In this document: one piece after another, positions 41,739 to 49,724 of the stretch
Layout of the letters: every line of letters starts with the position of its first letter
Numbering within the stretch: position 1 is the first letter of the stretch
Assembly: GCA_022763315.1 (NCBI GenBank)
Contig: JALEHA010000179.1
Coordinates: forward strand, 1 to 49,724
Source of the DNA: Algiphilus sp.
Lineage (GTDB): Bacteria > Pseudomonadota > Gammaproteobacteria > Nevskiales > Nevskiaceae
DNA: 49,724 bases
Direction of reading: 5' to 3'
Notes under the pieces: model-generated
What the model saw: only the letters and a program-made list of their open reading frames with translations
Database searches by the model: none
Told to the model about the DNA's origin: nothing
Program-made: the position numbers and the translations under genes

Positions 41739-42155
41739 TCATGTCGTTCTGGCCAGTTTGCGGATGCCCTGTGTCAGAGCGATACGCATCAGACGCCGGA
41801 TCAGCCAGCTGGTGAAGGGGATCGCGCTATCGAAGTCGATTGTCCACCGGACCTCGGTGCCGCTGCCGTTCGGGGACAGCAGGATGACCGCGTGGTGATT
41901 GCGCAGCGGAGAGCCGCGGGTGATCGCGTAGTCGATGCGTCGCGGCGGCTCGAAGGCCGTGATCGTTTCGTCGAAGTCCAGCGGCCATAACCCGAGCGTG
42001 CGAACCGATGCTTGGCCGTTGACGTCACCTTCGCCATCGCGGGTGCGTTTGACGGGCAAACCGAGCACCTTGCCGAGGTTCTCATGGTCGGCGAGCCGCG
42101 AGAACATCTCGTCTGGGGAAAGATCGACGTTTTCGACAATCTGTAGTTGCTGCAC
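41739..42155 (-). CDS. SRPBCC-family (polyketide cyclase/START-like) protein
   Basis: A 138-residue helix-grip protein. The opening IVENVDLSPDEMFSRLADHENL is the family hallmark (strand, then a helix with the xxPxxVF/MF pattern), WPLDFDETITAFEPPRRIDY and GTEVRWTIDFDSAIPF are the central strands, and a long C-terminal helix closes the cavity. Such proteins bind hydrophobic ligands; some act as cyclases or hydrolases. The GTG at 42155 is the only start giving the full fold. It lies about 200 bp downstream of the third PF10118 gene on the same strand. Confidence 0.85.
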   Translation of the reverse strand: MQQLQIVENVDLSPDEMFSRLADHENLGKVLGLPVKRTRDGEGDVNGQASVRTLGLWPLDFDETITAFEPPRRIDYAITRGSPLRNHHAVILLSPNGSGTEVRWTIDFDSAIPFTSWLIRRLMRIALTQGIRKLARTT

Positions 42156-42360
42156 GATATTCTCACTCTATTCATGTCGGGTGACCGAGGGCTGGGAAGG
42201 CGAGGTCCGCAGGACGCTCCGGGGGAAACACCCGGCGTCAGCAGGAACACCGCAACGCTCGGCGGACCGTCCCGGCTACCGGGCACAGCGGTGTCGCGCC
42301 CTCTTTGCCTGTGCCGACCACCATATACAAAGGGTCGGTCGGGACGAGCATTGCGCCACT

Positions 42361-43272
42361 CTACGCGGCCTGCTCGACCAGATCTGACCTCGCCGGCAGC
42401 CCCGCAGCCTCGCGGAACCCGGCGTAAGCAGCGAGCGTGTCCCCGGTGGCAGCGAAAGCCTGCTTCCAGGGACTGATTTTTGAGCGGTTATCCGCGTCCC
42501 AGGGATGGAAATTGGGGCCGTAGTACGGGAAGTAGTGGCTCAGCAGGCGCGTGAACACGCCCTTGCGACCGAACTGAGTATCGAGGCAGCGCAGCGCCGA
42601 GCGCCAGTTGCGCAGCTGCCCGTCCTTCCAGGCGAGGTACAGCATGTGGCCCTCGATCAGGGGCAGAAAGAGGGCGCTGGCGATCAGCATGCCGAGCACC
42701 CGCTGCGGATAGCTGCCGACCGCATCCTGGAATACATCGAAGGTCACCGATTTGTGCTCGGTTTCCTCGACGAAATGCCAGAACAGCATCGCCGCGATCT
42801 GCGGATCGGAGTCGTCGAGCATCTCGGGGTGATCGATGAAGACCGCCGCGATGGTGGCAGTGAAATGCTCGAAGGACGCCATCATGGAAAGATGCATGCT
42901 CGGCGGTGTGAGCCTTTCCAGCATGGCGCGGATCCGCTTGAAGTTGGCCTCTACCACATCCAGCGGCACGCCCTGCTGGATCAGCGCCTGATTCATGTCG
43001 TCGTGCTCGCGCGCGTGGTAGTGCTCCTGCTTGATGAAGGCGATGCCGGCCTTGCGCACGGTCTCGTCCTTGAGCAGGGTGAGACTGCGTCGCACGCACT
43101 GCATGACCCAGCGCTCGCCGTCCGGCACCGCAGCCATGATGGAATTGAAGAAGTGGGTGGTCCAGGGATCACCGTTGATCCAGTAGCGTGGAACCTGGTC
43201 CCTGCCCAGATTGAAGCGCAGGTCGCGCGGTTCCACCTCGTCGTAGCCGATCTTTCGATTCGCAAGTGCCAT
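42361..43272 (-). CDS. PF10118-family putative metal-dependent protein (3)
   Basis: A 303-residue near-duplicate of the protein at 29333: the first 13 residues are the same (MALANRKIGYDEV), and IKQEHYHAREHD, FEHFTATIA and WHFVEETEHKSVTFDVFQDA keep the same candidate metal ligands. The start at 43272 follows GGAGG on the minus strand; another ATG directly precedes it. The gene is monocistronic or leads into the SRPBCC gene. Its presence outside the main unit suggests a second substrate or a separately regulated isoenzyme. Confidence 0.88.
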   Translation of the reverse strand: MALANRKIGYDEVEPRDLRFNLGRDQVPRYWINGDPWTTHFFNSIMAAVPDGERWVMQCVRRSLTLLKDETVRKAGIAFIKQEHYHAREHDDMNQALIQQGVPLDVVEANFKRIRAMLERLTPPSMHLSMMASFEHFTATIAAVFIDHPEMLDDSDPQIAAMLFWHFVEETEHKSVTFDVFQDAVGSYPQRVLGMLIASALFLPLIEGHMLYLAWKDGQLRNWRSALRCLDTQFGRKGVFTRLLSHYFPYYGPNFHPWDADNRSKISPWKQAFAATGDTLAAYAGFREAAGLPARSDLVEQAA

Positions 43273-44007
43273 CATGAGCCTCCAGTTGCGGGTCAAACTT
43301 CACGGTGTGCGGGGCTGCACTACGCAAAAAGGTAGCGCTTCAACGGCCCGAATGCAAGTGCCGGTGCGCCACCTCCGAGGCGACCTTGGCAGGGATGCGC
43401 TTGGTGCGGATGCATGCGGCGATGGCCGACCCGCGCGAGCGCGAGATCGCGGATCGGGGAATGGACTGCCGGTCACCGCCCCGCTGCGGAGAAGATTGCC
43501 GAGACGGTGCACTGGGTGAACACGACGACACGGCTCTCCGGCTGATCGGCTGCGTCGGCCTGTCCAGGTTGATCTGCTCGATGAGAGCGAGCAGCATCGC
43601 TATATCGCCATTGCCGGCAACCGAATCGAGTCACCCCGCGAGGTCGGCAACTTTGACGGGCGAGGAAAAGGGTCCTTATGCTTCGGTTATGGTTGTCGGC
43701 CGAACGTCAGTTCGTTACCGTCCCGACCGACCGTCGGGGTGCTGGTGGAGATCTCATCGCGGGCTCAGGCAAGTCGTGTTTCGCCCCTCGACGCGGTCAT
43801 CGCGCCGGGCGCGGGAGCGGCGTTGACCGCGTCGGCTTCGTGGCGCGCATTCGATGCATCCGTGGCCGACTGCCCGGATTCAAGGTGCCCGAGGCCGGCT
43901 AGCTAGTCGGCGAAAATGCACTGCATTGCCACAGGGACGATCCAGAAGCATGTCCTGCGCGATCGGTACCAGGACTGCTGCCGAACCCGATAAAACGGAG
44001 AAACGCA
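43273..44007. other. 735-bp interval between PF10118 (3) and the acyl-CoA ligase
   Basis: No convincing gene. A palindrome CGAACGTCAGTTCG lies at 43701. Near 43860-43902 one frame reads RGRLPGFKVPEAG then stops, which resembles the C-terminal RLAGYKVPR box of acyl-CoA ligases and may be a relic of a duplicated ligase; this is weak. Other open frames lack ribosome sites and family resemblance. Confidence 0.45.
43701..43714. promoter_or_regulatory. Candidate operator CGAACGTCAGTTCG
   Basis: Perfect 5-bp arms CGAAC/GTTCG with a 4-bp spacer, the same half-site and spacing as at 20427 and 25666. It lies 294 bp before the ligase gene and no promoter is obvious beside it, so it is the weakest of the four sites. 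Confidence 0.35.
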
Positions 44008-45564
44008 ATGAACCGAGGAATCGGCGCTTGGGTCACCAAGCGCGCCTTTCTGCAAGGCAACGCAACCGCCTTCGTGGCGGGTGAACGCAGTTTCACCTAC
44101 GCGGACGCCGAGCGGCGGACCAGTCAGCTCGCCTCGGCCCTGGTCGCGCTCGGCGTGCGCAAGGGCGATCGGGTGGCCGTGTTGATGGTCAACTCGGTGG
44201 AGTTCCTTGAGTCCTTGCTGGCTTGCGCGAAGCTCGGCGCGATCCTGGTGCCCATTAACGTTCGCTTGTCCGCTGCCGAGGTGGGCTACATTCTCGGCGA
44301 TTCCGGTGCCCATGTGCTCGCTTTCAACGGTCCGTTTGCGGGCATTGTGCGCGACGCCCTGGCCGAACCCGACGTGCGTGTGCGCCATGTGGTTGAAGTG
44401 GGCGATGGCGGATACGAGGGCAGCCACGCCTACGAGGAACTGCTGGTGAACGGATCGGTGGATTTTTCTGCGGGGCGCGTCGCCGGAGACGACACCGCGA
44501 TGTTGATGTACACCTCGGGGACCACCGGGCGTCCCAAGGGGGCCATGCTCACCCACGACAATCTGCTCTGGAACGCGATCAACGTGCTCGGTACCGAGCG
44601 CGGGCTGTCCTCGCGCGATGTGACGGTCACGGTCGCGCCGATGTTCCACATTGGCGGACTCGGAGTGCATACGCTGCCGCTGCTCTACGTCGGGGGCAAG
44701 AACGTGATTCTGCCCAGCTTCGATCCAGTCGGCACGCTCGGGACCATGGCCGAGCACCGCGCGACGGTCCAGTTCATGGTGCCGGCGATGTGGGCCGCGA
44801 TCACGCAGGTGCCGGACTTCGACACCTACGATCTGTCCTTCCTGGAACTGGCCATGGGCGGTGGCGCACCGTGCCCGTTGCCGATGATCGAGTTCCTGAA
44901 TCAGCGAGGCGTCCCGTTCATCGAGGGTTTCGGCATGACCGAAACCGCACCGCTGGTGTCCATCCTCGACGCGGCCCACGCGACGAGCAAGGCCGGTACG
45001 ATAGGGCGGGTGGCCGTGCACGTTGATGCCCGCATCGTCGACGACCATGATCGTCCCGTCTCGACCGACACCGTCGGCGAGCTCGTGGTGCGCGGCCCCA
45101 ACGTCTTCGCCGGCTACTGGATGCGCCCGGAGGCCACCGGCGAAGCCTTCCGCAGCGGCTGGTTCCACACCGGGGATCTCGGCCGAATGGACGAGGAAGG
45201 CTACATCACCCTAGTTGACCGCAAGAAGGACATGATCATCTCCGGTGGCGAGAATGTTTATCCCATCGAGGTCGAACAAGTGTTGTTCAAGCATCCAGGC
45301 GTTCTCGATGCCGCCATCATCGGTGGTCATGATCCGAAATGGGGTGAGCGCGTGGTCGCCGTCGTGGTGGTCGACCCCTCAGGCGGGCAGGCGCCGGAAG
45401 CGGAAGAACTCATCACTTGGTGTCGTGAGCGACTGGCGCACTTCAAGTGCCCCCGCGAGGTGCACTTTGCCGACGAATTACCGCGCAATGCCACGGGCAA
45501 GGTGCTCAAGAACGTATTGCGTGAGCAATACACCGGTGTCGTCGACGGCGTTGTGCTCCGCTGA
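44008..45564 (+). CDS. Acyl-CoA synthetase, FadD13-like (1)
   Basis: A 518-residue ANL-family ligase that activates a carboxylic acid to acyl-AMP and then acyl-CoA. The P-loop is YTSGTTGRPKG at 168-178. GFGMTETAP is the A5 motif, HTGDLGRMDEEGYI the A7 region and DRKKDMIISGGENVYPIEVE the A8 hinge, and the catalytic Lys lies in ATGKVLKN near residue 505. The short length without extra N-terminal domain fits FadD13-type long-chain or steroid-side-chain ligases. CGGAGAAA precedes the ATG. It would take the acid released by the esterase into beta-oxidation. Confidence 0.93.
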   Translation: MNRGIGAWVTKRAFLQGNATAFVAGERSFTYADAERRTSQLASALVALGVRKGDRVAVLMVNSVEFLESLLACAKLGAILVPINVRLSAAEVGYILGDSGAHVLAFNGPFAGIVRDALAEPDVRVRHVVEVGDGGYEGSHAYEELLVNGSVDFSAGRVAGDDTAMLMYTSGTTGRPKGAMLTHDNLLWNAINVLGTERGLSSRDVTVTVAPMFHIGGLGVHTLPLLYVGGKNVILPSFDPVGTLGTMAEHRATVQFMVPAMWAAITQVPDFDTYDLSFLELAMGGGAPCPLPMIEFLNQRGVPFIEGFGMTETAPLVSILDAAHATSKAGTIGRVAVHVDARIVDDHDRPVSTDTVGELVVRGPNVFAGYWMRPEATGEAFRSGWFHTGDLGRMDEEGYITLVDRKKDMIISGGENVYPIEVEQVLFKHPGVLDAAIIGGHDPKWGERVVAVVVVDPSGGQAPEAEELITWCRERLAHFKCPREVHFADELPRNATGKVLKNVLREQYTGVVDGVVLR

Positions 45565-45800
45565 ACAGGCGCTGCCCAGAACCCGCGACGCCCCTTGCGA
45601 GGAACGCTTCTTCCGAATACCGGAAACCGGTGGGGCATGCTGCACGCGGCCGGTTCACGATGGATGCCGCAGCATCCCTATGAACCCGGTTTCAGGAAGC
45701 GATAGCGTGCGGGTTGCCTGATCGAACGGCTTCCCTCTTTTTGGTACCTGCAATTGATCGAGCCGCTGTCCGGGCACTGCTCATCCTCTCCCCGCAGTGA

Positions 45801-45832
45801 ATCCAGCCAAGGCATTCTCGTCTTGGCTGGAT
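45801..45832. repeat. Perfect 11-bp inverted repeat
   Basis: ATCCAGCCAAG / CTTGGCTGGAT with a 10-nt loop and no T tract. It sits between convergent ligase genes and could act as a bidirectional terminator or be an insertion-element end; the sequence does not decide. Confidence 0.65.
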
Positions 45833-45964
45833 GCGCCGCGCACCTGGGAAACACCGCAGAAGCCGCGCTGCTCCGCCTGCTGCTTCCGCTGAACCTGACC
45901 ATCGTCCGGGACGCCCTGCATGAAACAGCTCGGTCTTGCGACGCCGGCTTGGAGCGTTCGCGTA

Positions 45965-46290
45965 CGTGCGCGCGGAAGCGGGCTCCCTTGAGGAAGTAGC
46001 GCAAATGGCGCCGCAGTCGCCCCTGGTGGCAGGGATCGAGCGGGTCATGCAGAACTGTTCCATCGAGCGGGTGGTGCTGGTTTCCGGCCGGGGCTGCTTA
46101 GCTTGCGCAAGCTGGAGGCCCTCGAAGCACTGAGCGGGGGCTAGCCTCCCTCCTGGCCGTGTCGGCGGGCGCTACAAGTGCTCCGCCGAGACCACCGACG
46201 CGATGGGCGTGGACAACGCCCGCTCCCACATGCGCGAGACCGTGCATGAGGCTCGCCGGCCTGCCGCCGGGAGCGGCCCGCCCCCTTGAG
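45965..46290 (+). mobile_element. Decayed transposase remnant (IS1634/IS4-like)
   Basis: One frame reads EVAQMAPQSPLVAGIERVM then IERVVLVSGRG; after a one-base shift the adjacent frame gives LLSLRKLEALEAL, and later GGRYKCSAETT. This order resembles the VVLVADRGLLS-x-LEAL region and the following GRRYKEF-like box of DDE transposases of the IS1634 type. Multiple frameshifts and stops make it non-functional. No terminal repeats were identified. Confidence 0.4.
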
Positions 46291-46299
46291 CACCCCTGC

Positions 46300-47850
46300 T
46301 CAGCTCACCTGCCGATTGTGTTCTTCCCAGTACGGCTTGCGCAGCTCGGTCTTCAGGATCTTTCCGGCGCCGCTGACGGGTAGCGGCTCGCTCCGGAAGG
46401 ATACGCTGCGCGGCAGCTTGTAGCCGGCGATACGCTGGCGGCAATGCTCGATGATCTCTTCAGCGGTCAGTGAAACATCCGGCTTGGGCACGACCACCGC
46501 ATGCACCGCTTCGCCCCACTGCTCGCTGGGCACGCCGATCACCGCGCATTCCTGGACGCCGGGGTGCTCGTAGATCGCGCCCTCGACCTCGACGCTGAAC
46601 ACGTTCTCCCCGCCGGTGATGATCATGTCCTTGGCACGATCCACGATGTGGACGAAACCGTCCTCGTCCATGTAGCCGATATCGCCGGTGTGCAGCCAGC
46701 CGTTGCGCAGGGTCTGCTCGGTCTGTTCCTTGAGCCCCCAGTAACCCTGCATGACATTCATGCCGCGCGCGCAGACCTCGCCAGCCTGACCGCGCGGCAG
46801 CTCGCGGTCCTCGTCATCCACGACAATGACTTCGACGCCGTAGGCGGGACGCCCGGCACTGGTGAGCTTGGCTCCGCCCTCGACGTGAAAGCGTGGTTCC
46901 AGGAAGGTGATGACCGGCGCTGCCTCGGTCTGACCATACCCCTGTGCGAACTCGACGCCGGGCAACAGCGTCATTGCCTTCTTGAGCACCGCCTCGGGCA
47001 TGGGCGAGGCGCCGTACATCAGTCGCTTCACGCTGGCGAGATCATAGTCGTCGATGCGGCTGGAGCTCACCAGGAGGTTGACCATGGTCGGCACCAGCAA
47101 CATGTGCGTGACCCGGTGCCTTGAGGCCGAGGCTAGCACGGCCTCGACATCGAAGCGCGGCACGGCGACGTGCGTGCCGGCGCCCATCGTTACCGCGAAG
47201 GTGTTGGCCATGTCCGCAAGGTGGAACATCGGCGCCGCGTGCAGGTAGACCGACTGGTCGTCGTAACCCAGGGCTGGTAGCACGTTGAGCGCGTTGTAGA
47301 CGATGTTGTCGTGCGAGAGCATGACGCCCTTGGACTTGCCGGTGGTGCCGCCCGTGTAGAACAGGCCGGCAAGATCGTCCCCGCCGGCGTCGGCGTCCGG
47401 CACGGGGGCGCTCTGCGCGAGCAGTCGCTCGTAATCGAGACAGCCCTCGGGGCAGGGGCCGTCGCCGATGAAGATCACATGCTGGACGGCCGTGAGCAGC
47501 GGCCGCAGGGCGGGCAACATCTGGGAGAAGGCGTCGTCGATCAGCAGCACCGCGCTCCCGGAGTCTTCCAGTGTGTAGGCGATCTCGGGGGGCGCGAGGC
47601 GGATGTTGATCGGGTTGCATGCAGCGCCTGCCCAGGCCACGCCGTAGAGGTACTCGAGGTAGCGGTCGCTGTTGAGCGACAGGATGGCGACGCGGTCCGC
47701 GGCCCCGACGTTGAGCTCCTTGAGCGCCCCCGCCAGCCGCGCGACGCGCTCCTGGAACTGCTGCCAGGTCTGCCGGCGCTCGCCGAAGATGGTGGCGGTG
47801 CCCCTGGCGTTGATCTGGACCGCCCGGCGCAGGGTCTGGGTAATGAACAC
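46300..47850 (-). CDS. Acyl-CoA synthetase, FadD13-like (2)
   Basis: A 516-residue ANL ligase. The P-loop reads YTGGTTGKSKG, with Gly replacing the usual Ser of YTSGTTG. QGYGQTEAAP is A5, HTGDIGYMDEDGFV is A7, DRAKDMIITGGENVFSVEVE is A8, and the catalytic Lys is in GAGKILKTEL. It is similar in layout to the ligase at 44008. The GTG start at 47850 follows GGAGGAGCAATC on the minus strand. A CTAACGAATGTTAG operator candidate lies 40 bp upstream, linking it to the main cluster's regulator. Confidence 0.93.
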   Translation of the reverse strand: MFITQTLRRAVQINARGTATIFGERRQTWQQFQERVARLAGALKELNVGAADRVAILSLNSDRYLEYLYGVAWAGAACNPINIRLAPPEIAYTLEDSGSAVLLIDDAFSQMLPALRPLLTAVQHVIFIGDGPCPEGCLDYERLLAQSAPVPDADAGGDDLAGLFYTGGTTGKSKGVMLSHDNIVYNALNVLPALGYDDQSVYLHAAPMFHLADMANTFAVTMGAGTHVAVPRFDVEAVLASASRHRVTHMLLVPTMVNLLVSSSRIDDYDLASVKRLMYGASPMPEAVLKKAMTLLPGVEFAQGYGQTEAAPVITFLEPRFHVEGGAKLTSAGRPAYGVEVIVVDDEDRELPRGQAGEVCARGMNVMQGYWGLKEQTEQTLRNGWLHTGDIGYMDEDGFVHIVDRAKDMIITGGENVFSVEVEGAIYEHPGVQECAVIGVPSEQWGEAVHAVVVPKPDVSLTAEEIIEHCRQRIAGYKLPRSVSFRSEPLPVSGAGKILKTELRKPYWEEHNRQVS

Positions 47851-47889
47851 GATTGCTCCTCCACGTGCTGTGATTGCTTGCGATGTGAC

Positions 47890-47903
47890 CTAACGAATGT
47901 TAG
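47890..47903. promoter_or_regulatory. Palindromic operator candidate CTAACGAATGTTAG
   Basis: Perfect 5-bp arms CTAAC/GTTAG around GAAT, 40 bp before the ligase start on the minus strand. It matches the operator family seen at 20427 and 25666 (CTAAC-NAAY-GTTMG). Confidence 0.65.
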
Positions 47904-48243
47904 ATTGCCATGTAGCCGCACATGAGCGCAAGCCTTTCCGGCTTCTGTGCCGGGTCCATGTGAGTCACGCATAGCGTGATGTCTGCCAGTTCTCCTCCGC
48001 GCGGGCGGATGGGGGCAACCCGCGAATGGGGGCGGTGGGCGAGGGAGCCGTTATGTCGCGCGAGATCCATGATGTTTGGGTGTACGGTCTGGGGTGCCGA
48101 TGCGGCCCGGCCGTTTGGGCAGGCTGCGGCGCGTCTTCGGCGTTCTGCGTGCCGGCTCGGAGACGCGGGTATGGCTTCCGCCCTTTCACGAACATTCCCC
48201 GAACCGGCCACCGGTCGGCCACTAGGAGTAGGAGGCACGCGGG
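47904..48243. other. 340-bp intergenic region between ligase (2) and MoxR
   Basis: Divergent promoter region. A CACGC-ATA-GCGTG inverted repeat lies near 47966. AGGAGTAGGAGG precedes the MoxR ATG. No gene recognised. Confidence 0.5.
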
Positions 48244-49206
48244 ATGAAGACCCTGCATGCGCCGCGATTCGAGGCGCCCGAGGCCATCGTCGCCGGCCTT
48301 GCCGAGCAGCAGTACGTCGCCTGCGCACGCATTGCCACGGCGGTCTACCTCGGCATGCATCTGGAAAAACCCCTGTTGGTAGAAGGACCTGCGGGCGTCG
48401 GCAAGACGGAGCTGGCCAATGCGCTGACCGGGATGCTCGGCATCCCGCTGGTGCGCCTGCAGTGCTATGAAGGTCTGGACGAGGCCAAGGCCCTGTACGA
48501 ATGGAAGTACGGCAAGCAGCTGCTCTACACCCAGTTGCTGCGCGACAAGCTGGGCGAGCTGATGGCGGAGGCGGGGTCGCTCGATCAGGCCATGGAGCGG
48601 CTGCTGGCGCACGACGATCTGTTCTATTCCGAGGCCTTTCTCGAGCCCCGGCCGTTGCTGCGAGCGCTGCGCGAGCCTCAGGGCTGCGTGCTGCTGATCG
48701 ACGAGATCGACAAGGCCGATCCGGAATTCGAAGCCTTTCTGCTGGAAGTGCTGTCCGACTACCAGGTGTCCGTCCCGGAGCTGGGCACGCTGGCCGCCGT
48801 CACCCGGCCGATGGTGCTGCTGACCAGCAACGCTGCGCGCGAGCTGTCCGATGCGCTGCGCCGCCGCTGCCTGCACCTGCATATCGACTATCCCGAGCCT
48901 GCGGTGGAGCGGCGCATCCTGCGGCTGCGCTTCCCCGAGCTGCCGGAGCGGCTCGGCGACAGCCTGGTGGCCTTCGTCCAGGGCCTGCGCGGCCTGGATC
49001 TGAAGAAGCTGCCGGCCGTCAGCGAGACGCTGGATTGGGCGCGCACGCTGCTCCTGCTCAACGCCGGCGAGCTGGGGGAGGATCTGGTGCGCGACACCCT
49101 GGCCGCCCTGCTCAAGCACGAGGAGGACGTGACCACCGCCACCGCCGCGCTGCCGCAGGTGCTGCAGGCGGCCCGCGAGAGCGCCCGCCGTGCAGCGCAC
49201 GCTTGA
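48244..49206 (+). CDS. MoxR-type AAA+ ATPase
   Basis: A 320-residue AAA+ protein. Walker A GPAGVGKT is at 48-55, Walker B LLIDEIDKAD near 155-165, then sensor 1 in VLLTSNAARELSDALRRRC with the arginine-finger region. The C-terminal lid follows. MoxR ATPases act as chaperones that insert cofactors or remodel partner enzymes, usually with the VWA-domain protein that starts here 17 bp before the stop. AGGAGG lies just upstream of the ATG. The client enzyme is not in the window. Confidence 0.92.
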   Translation: MKTLHAPRFEAPEAIVAGLAEQQYVACARIATAVYLGMHLEKPLLVEGPAGVGKTELANALTGMLGIPLVRLQCYEGLDEAKALYEWKYGKQLLYTQLLRDKLGELMAEAGSLDQAMERLLAHDDLFYSEAFLEPRPLLRALREPQGCVLLIDEIDKADPEFEAFLLEVLSDYQVSVPELGTLAAVTRPMVLLTSNAARELSDALRRRCLHLHIDYPEPAVERRILRLRFPELPERLGDSLVAFVQGLRGLDLKKLPAVSETLDWARTLLLLNAGELGEDLVRDTLAALLKHEEDVTTATAALPQVLQAARESARRAAHA

Positions 49207-49724
49207 AGAGTTTCTCCGGGCGCTGCGCGGCAGCGGCCTGGAGTCCGGGCTCTCCGAGCGCCTGGATGCCTACCAGGCCGCCGTGCTGGTCGGCCCCGAT
49301 GACCGCGGCCGGCTGCGCGAGGCGCTGGGAGCCACGCTGGCCAAAACCGCCGAGCAACGCGCGCTCTTCGACCAGGTCTTCGAGCGCTTCTTCACCTTCG
49401 CCCTGTTCCATCCCGAAGCCGGAGAAGCGAAGGACGGCGCGGCGCCCGAGCGCGCCGCGCCCGCCGAAGGACCCGCCGACGCGCTGCTGCGCATGATCGA
49501 GACCGGCGACCGTGCCGGGCTGGCGCGGCGCCTGCGCCAGGCCGAAGAAGCCGTCGGTCTGGCCGGGGGCTGGCTGCCCACGCAGCGCGGCCTGTACACG
49601 CGGCGCATGCTCGAGGCCATGGGCGCGCCCGCCCTGGCCGCCGAACAGGCCGTGCTGGTGGGGGCGGCGGCGGGGGGCTCGGCCCCGGCGCAGGCACGCC
49701 TTGCGCGCCTGCGCCGGGGGCGCG
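49190..49724 (+). CDS. CoxE-like VWA-domain protein (5' part, runs off the window)
   Basis: A GTG at 49190 opens a frame that stays open to the last base (178 codons), overlapping the MoxR gene by 17 bp. The N-terminal helical region (LEEFLRALRGSGLESGLSER, then VFERFFTFALF) matches the start of CoxE/YehP-type VWA proteins, which pair with MoxR ATPases. The VWA domain itself would lie beyond the window. Start choice rests on the overlap and on the family-like N-terminus, not on a ribosome site. Confidence 0.75.
   Translation, partial: MQRTLEEFLRALRGSGLESGLSERLDAYQAAVLVGPDDRGRLREALGATLAKTAEQRALFDQVFERFFTFALFHPEAGEAKDGAAPERAAPAEGPADALLRMIETGDRAGLARRLRQAEEAVGLAGGWLPTQRGLYTRRMLEAMGAPALAAEQAVLVGAAAGGSAPAQARLARLRRGR

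Larger units (their letters stand above)
45565..46299. other. 735-bp interval with an inverted repeat and transposase relic
   Basis: Between the two convergent ligase genes. It contains a perfect hairpin at 45801-45832 and, from about 45965, a decayed transposase. Minus-strand frames at 45678-46063 are not gene-like. Confidence 0.5.

Noticed and set aside
45678..46063. Minus-strand frames in the gap between the ligases
   Set aside because: They are antisense to the transposase relic and have no supporting features.

Overview
The window is high-GC, densely coded DNA of a Gram-negative bacterium. It carries a Kdo transferase, outer-membrane proteins, an RND exporter and a lipoprotein. The gene content fits a hydrocarbon- or lipid-using gammaproteobacterium, perhaps of the Nevskiales/Solimonadaceae type; that placement is an inference from gene content and was not tested by a database search.

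Region 1 (1-11.2 kb) is ordinary chromosome. It has waaA and the four-gene Lhr-Core DNA-repair module (MBL exonuclease, ATP-dependent ligase, Lhr-type helicase, PdeM metallophosphoesterase), which is interrupted by rarD on the opposite strand. A YfcH-type epimerase and an iron-sulfur (6-4)-type photolyase with its DUF2256 partner follow.

Region 2 (11.2-19.4 kb) is a decayed mobile segment next to tRNA-Arg(CCG). It contains a 5' half-copy of the tRNA, helically phased GGGACCA repeats, a XRE regulator, an excisionase-like protein and a tyrosine integrase. Next come a 4 x 10-bp tandem repeat that leads into a Shine-Dalgarno site, two copies of an HD-domain gene (both broken), a fragment resembling pRiA4b ORF-3 and an IS481-family remnant. 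A CYP153 alkane hydroxylase / ferredoxin / AraC cluster follows; its next gene, an alkJ-like GMC alcohol dehydrogenase, survives only as an N-terminal stub. A second IS481-like end lies just past the AraC gene.

Region 3 (19.4-48 kb) is a large catabolic and envelope cluster. It has a TetR regulator, a DUF445 membrane protein, an LCM-type methyltransferase, five SDR dehydrogenases, three PF10118 proteins, a flavin monooxygenase of Baeyer-Villiger type, an HSL-type esterase and two acyl-CoA ligases. It also has an envelope set: DUF1329, DUF1302, a lipoprotein, an RND/MMPL exporter and a YCF48-like propeller. MerR and SRPBCC genes complete it. A 14-bp palindrome, CTAAC-N4-GTT(C/A)G, recurs upstream of three or four transcription units, and a different 18-bp palindrome fills the spacer of the DUF1329 promoter. 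Taken together, the genes suggest a TetR-controlled system that moves a hydrophobic substrate across the envelope, oxidises it (alcohol/ketone/ester chemistry), hydrolyses the ester and activates the acid as a CoA thioester. The substrate cannot be read from the sequence.

Region 4 (48.2 kb to the end) starts a MoxR ATPase / CoxE-like VWA pair that runs off the window.
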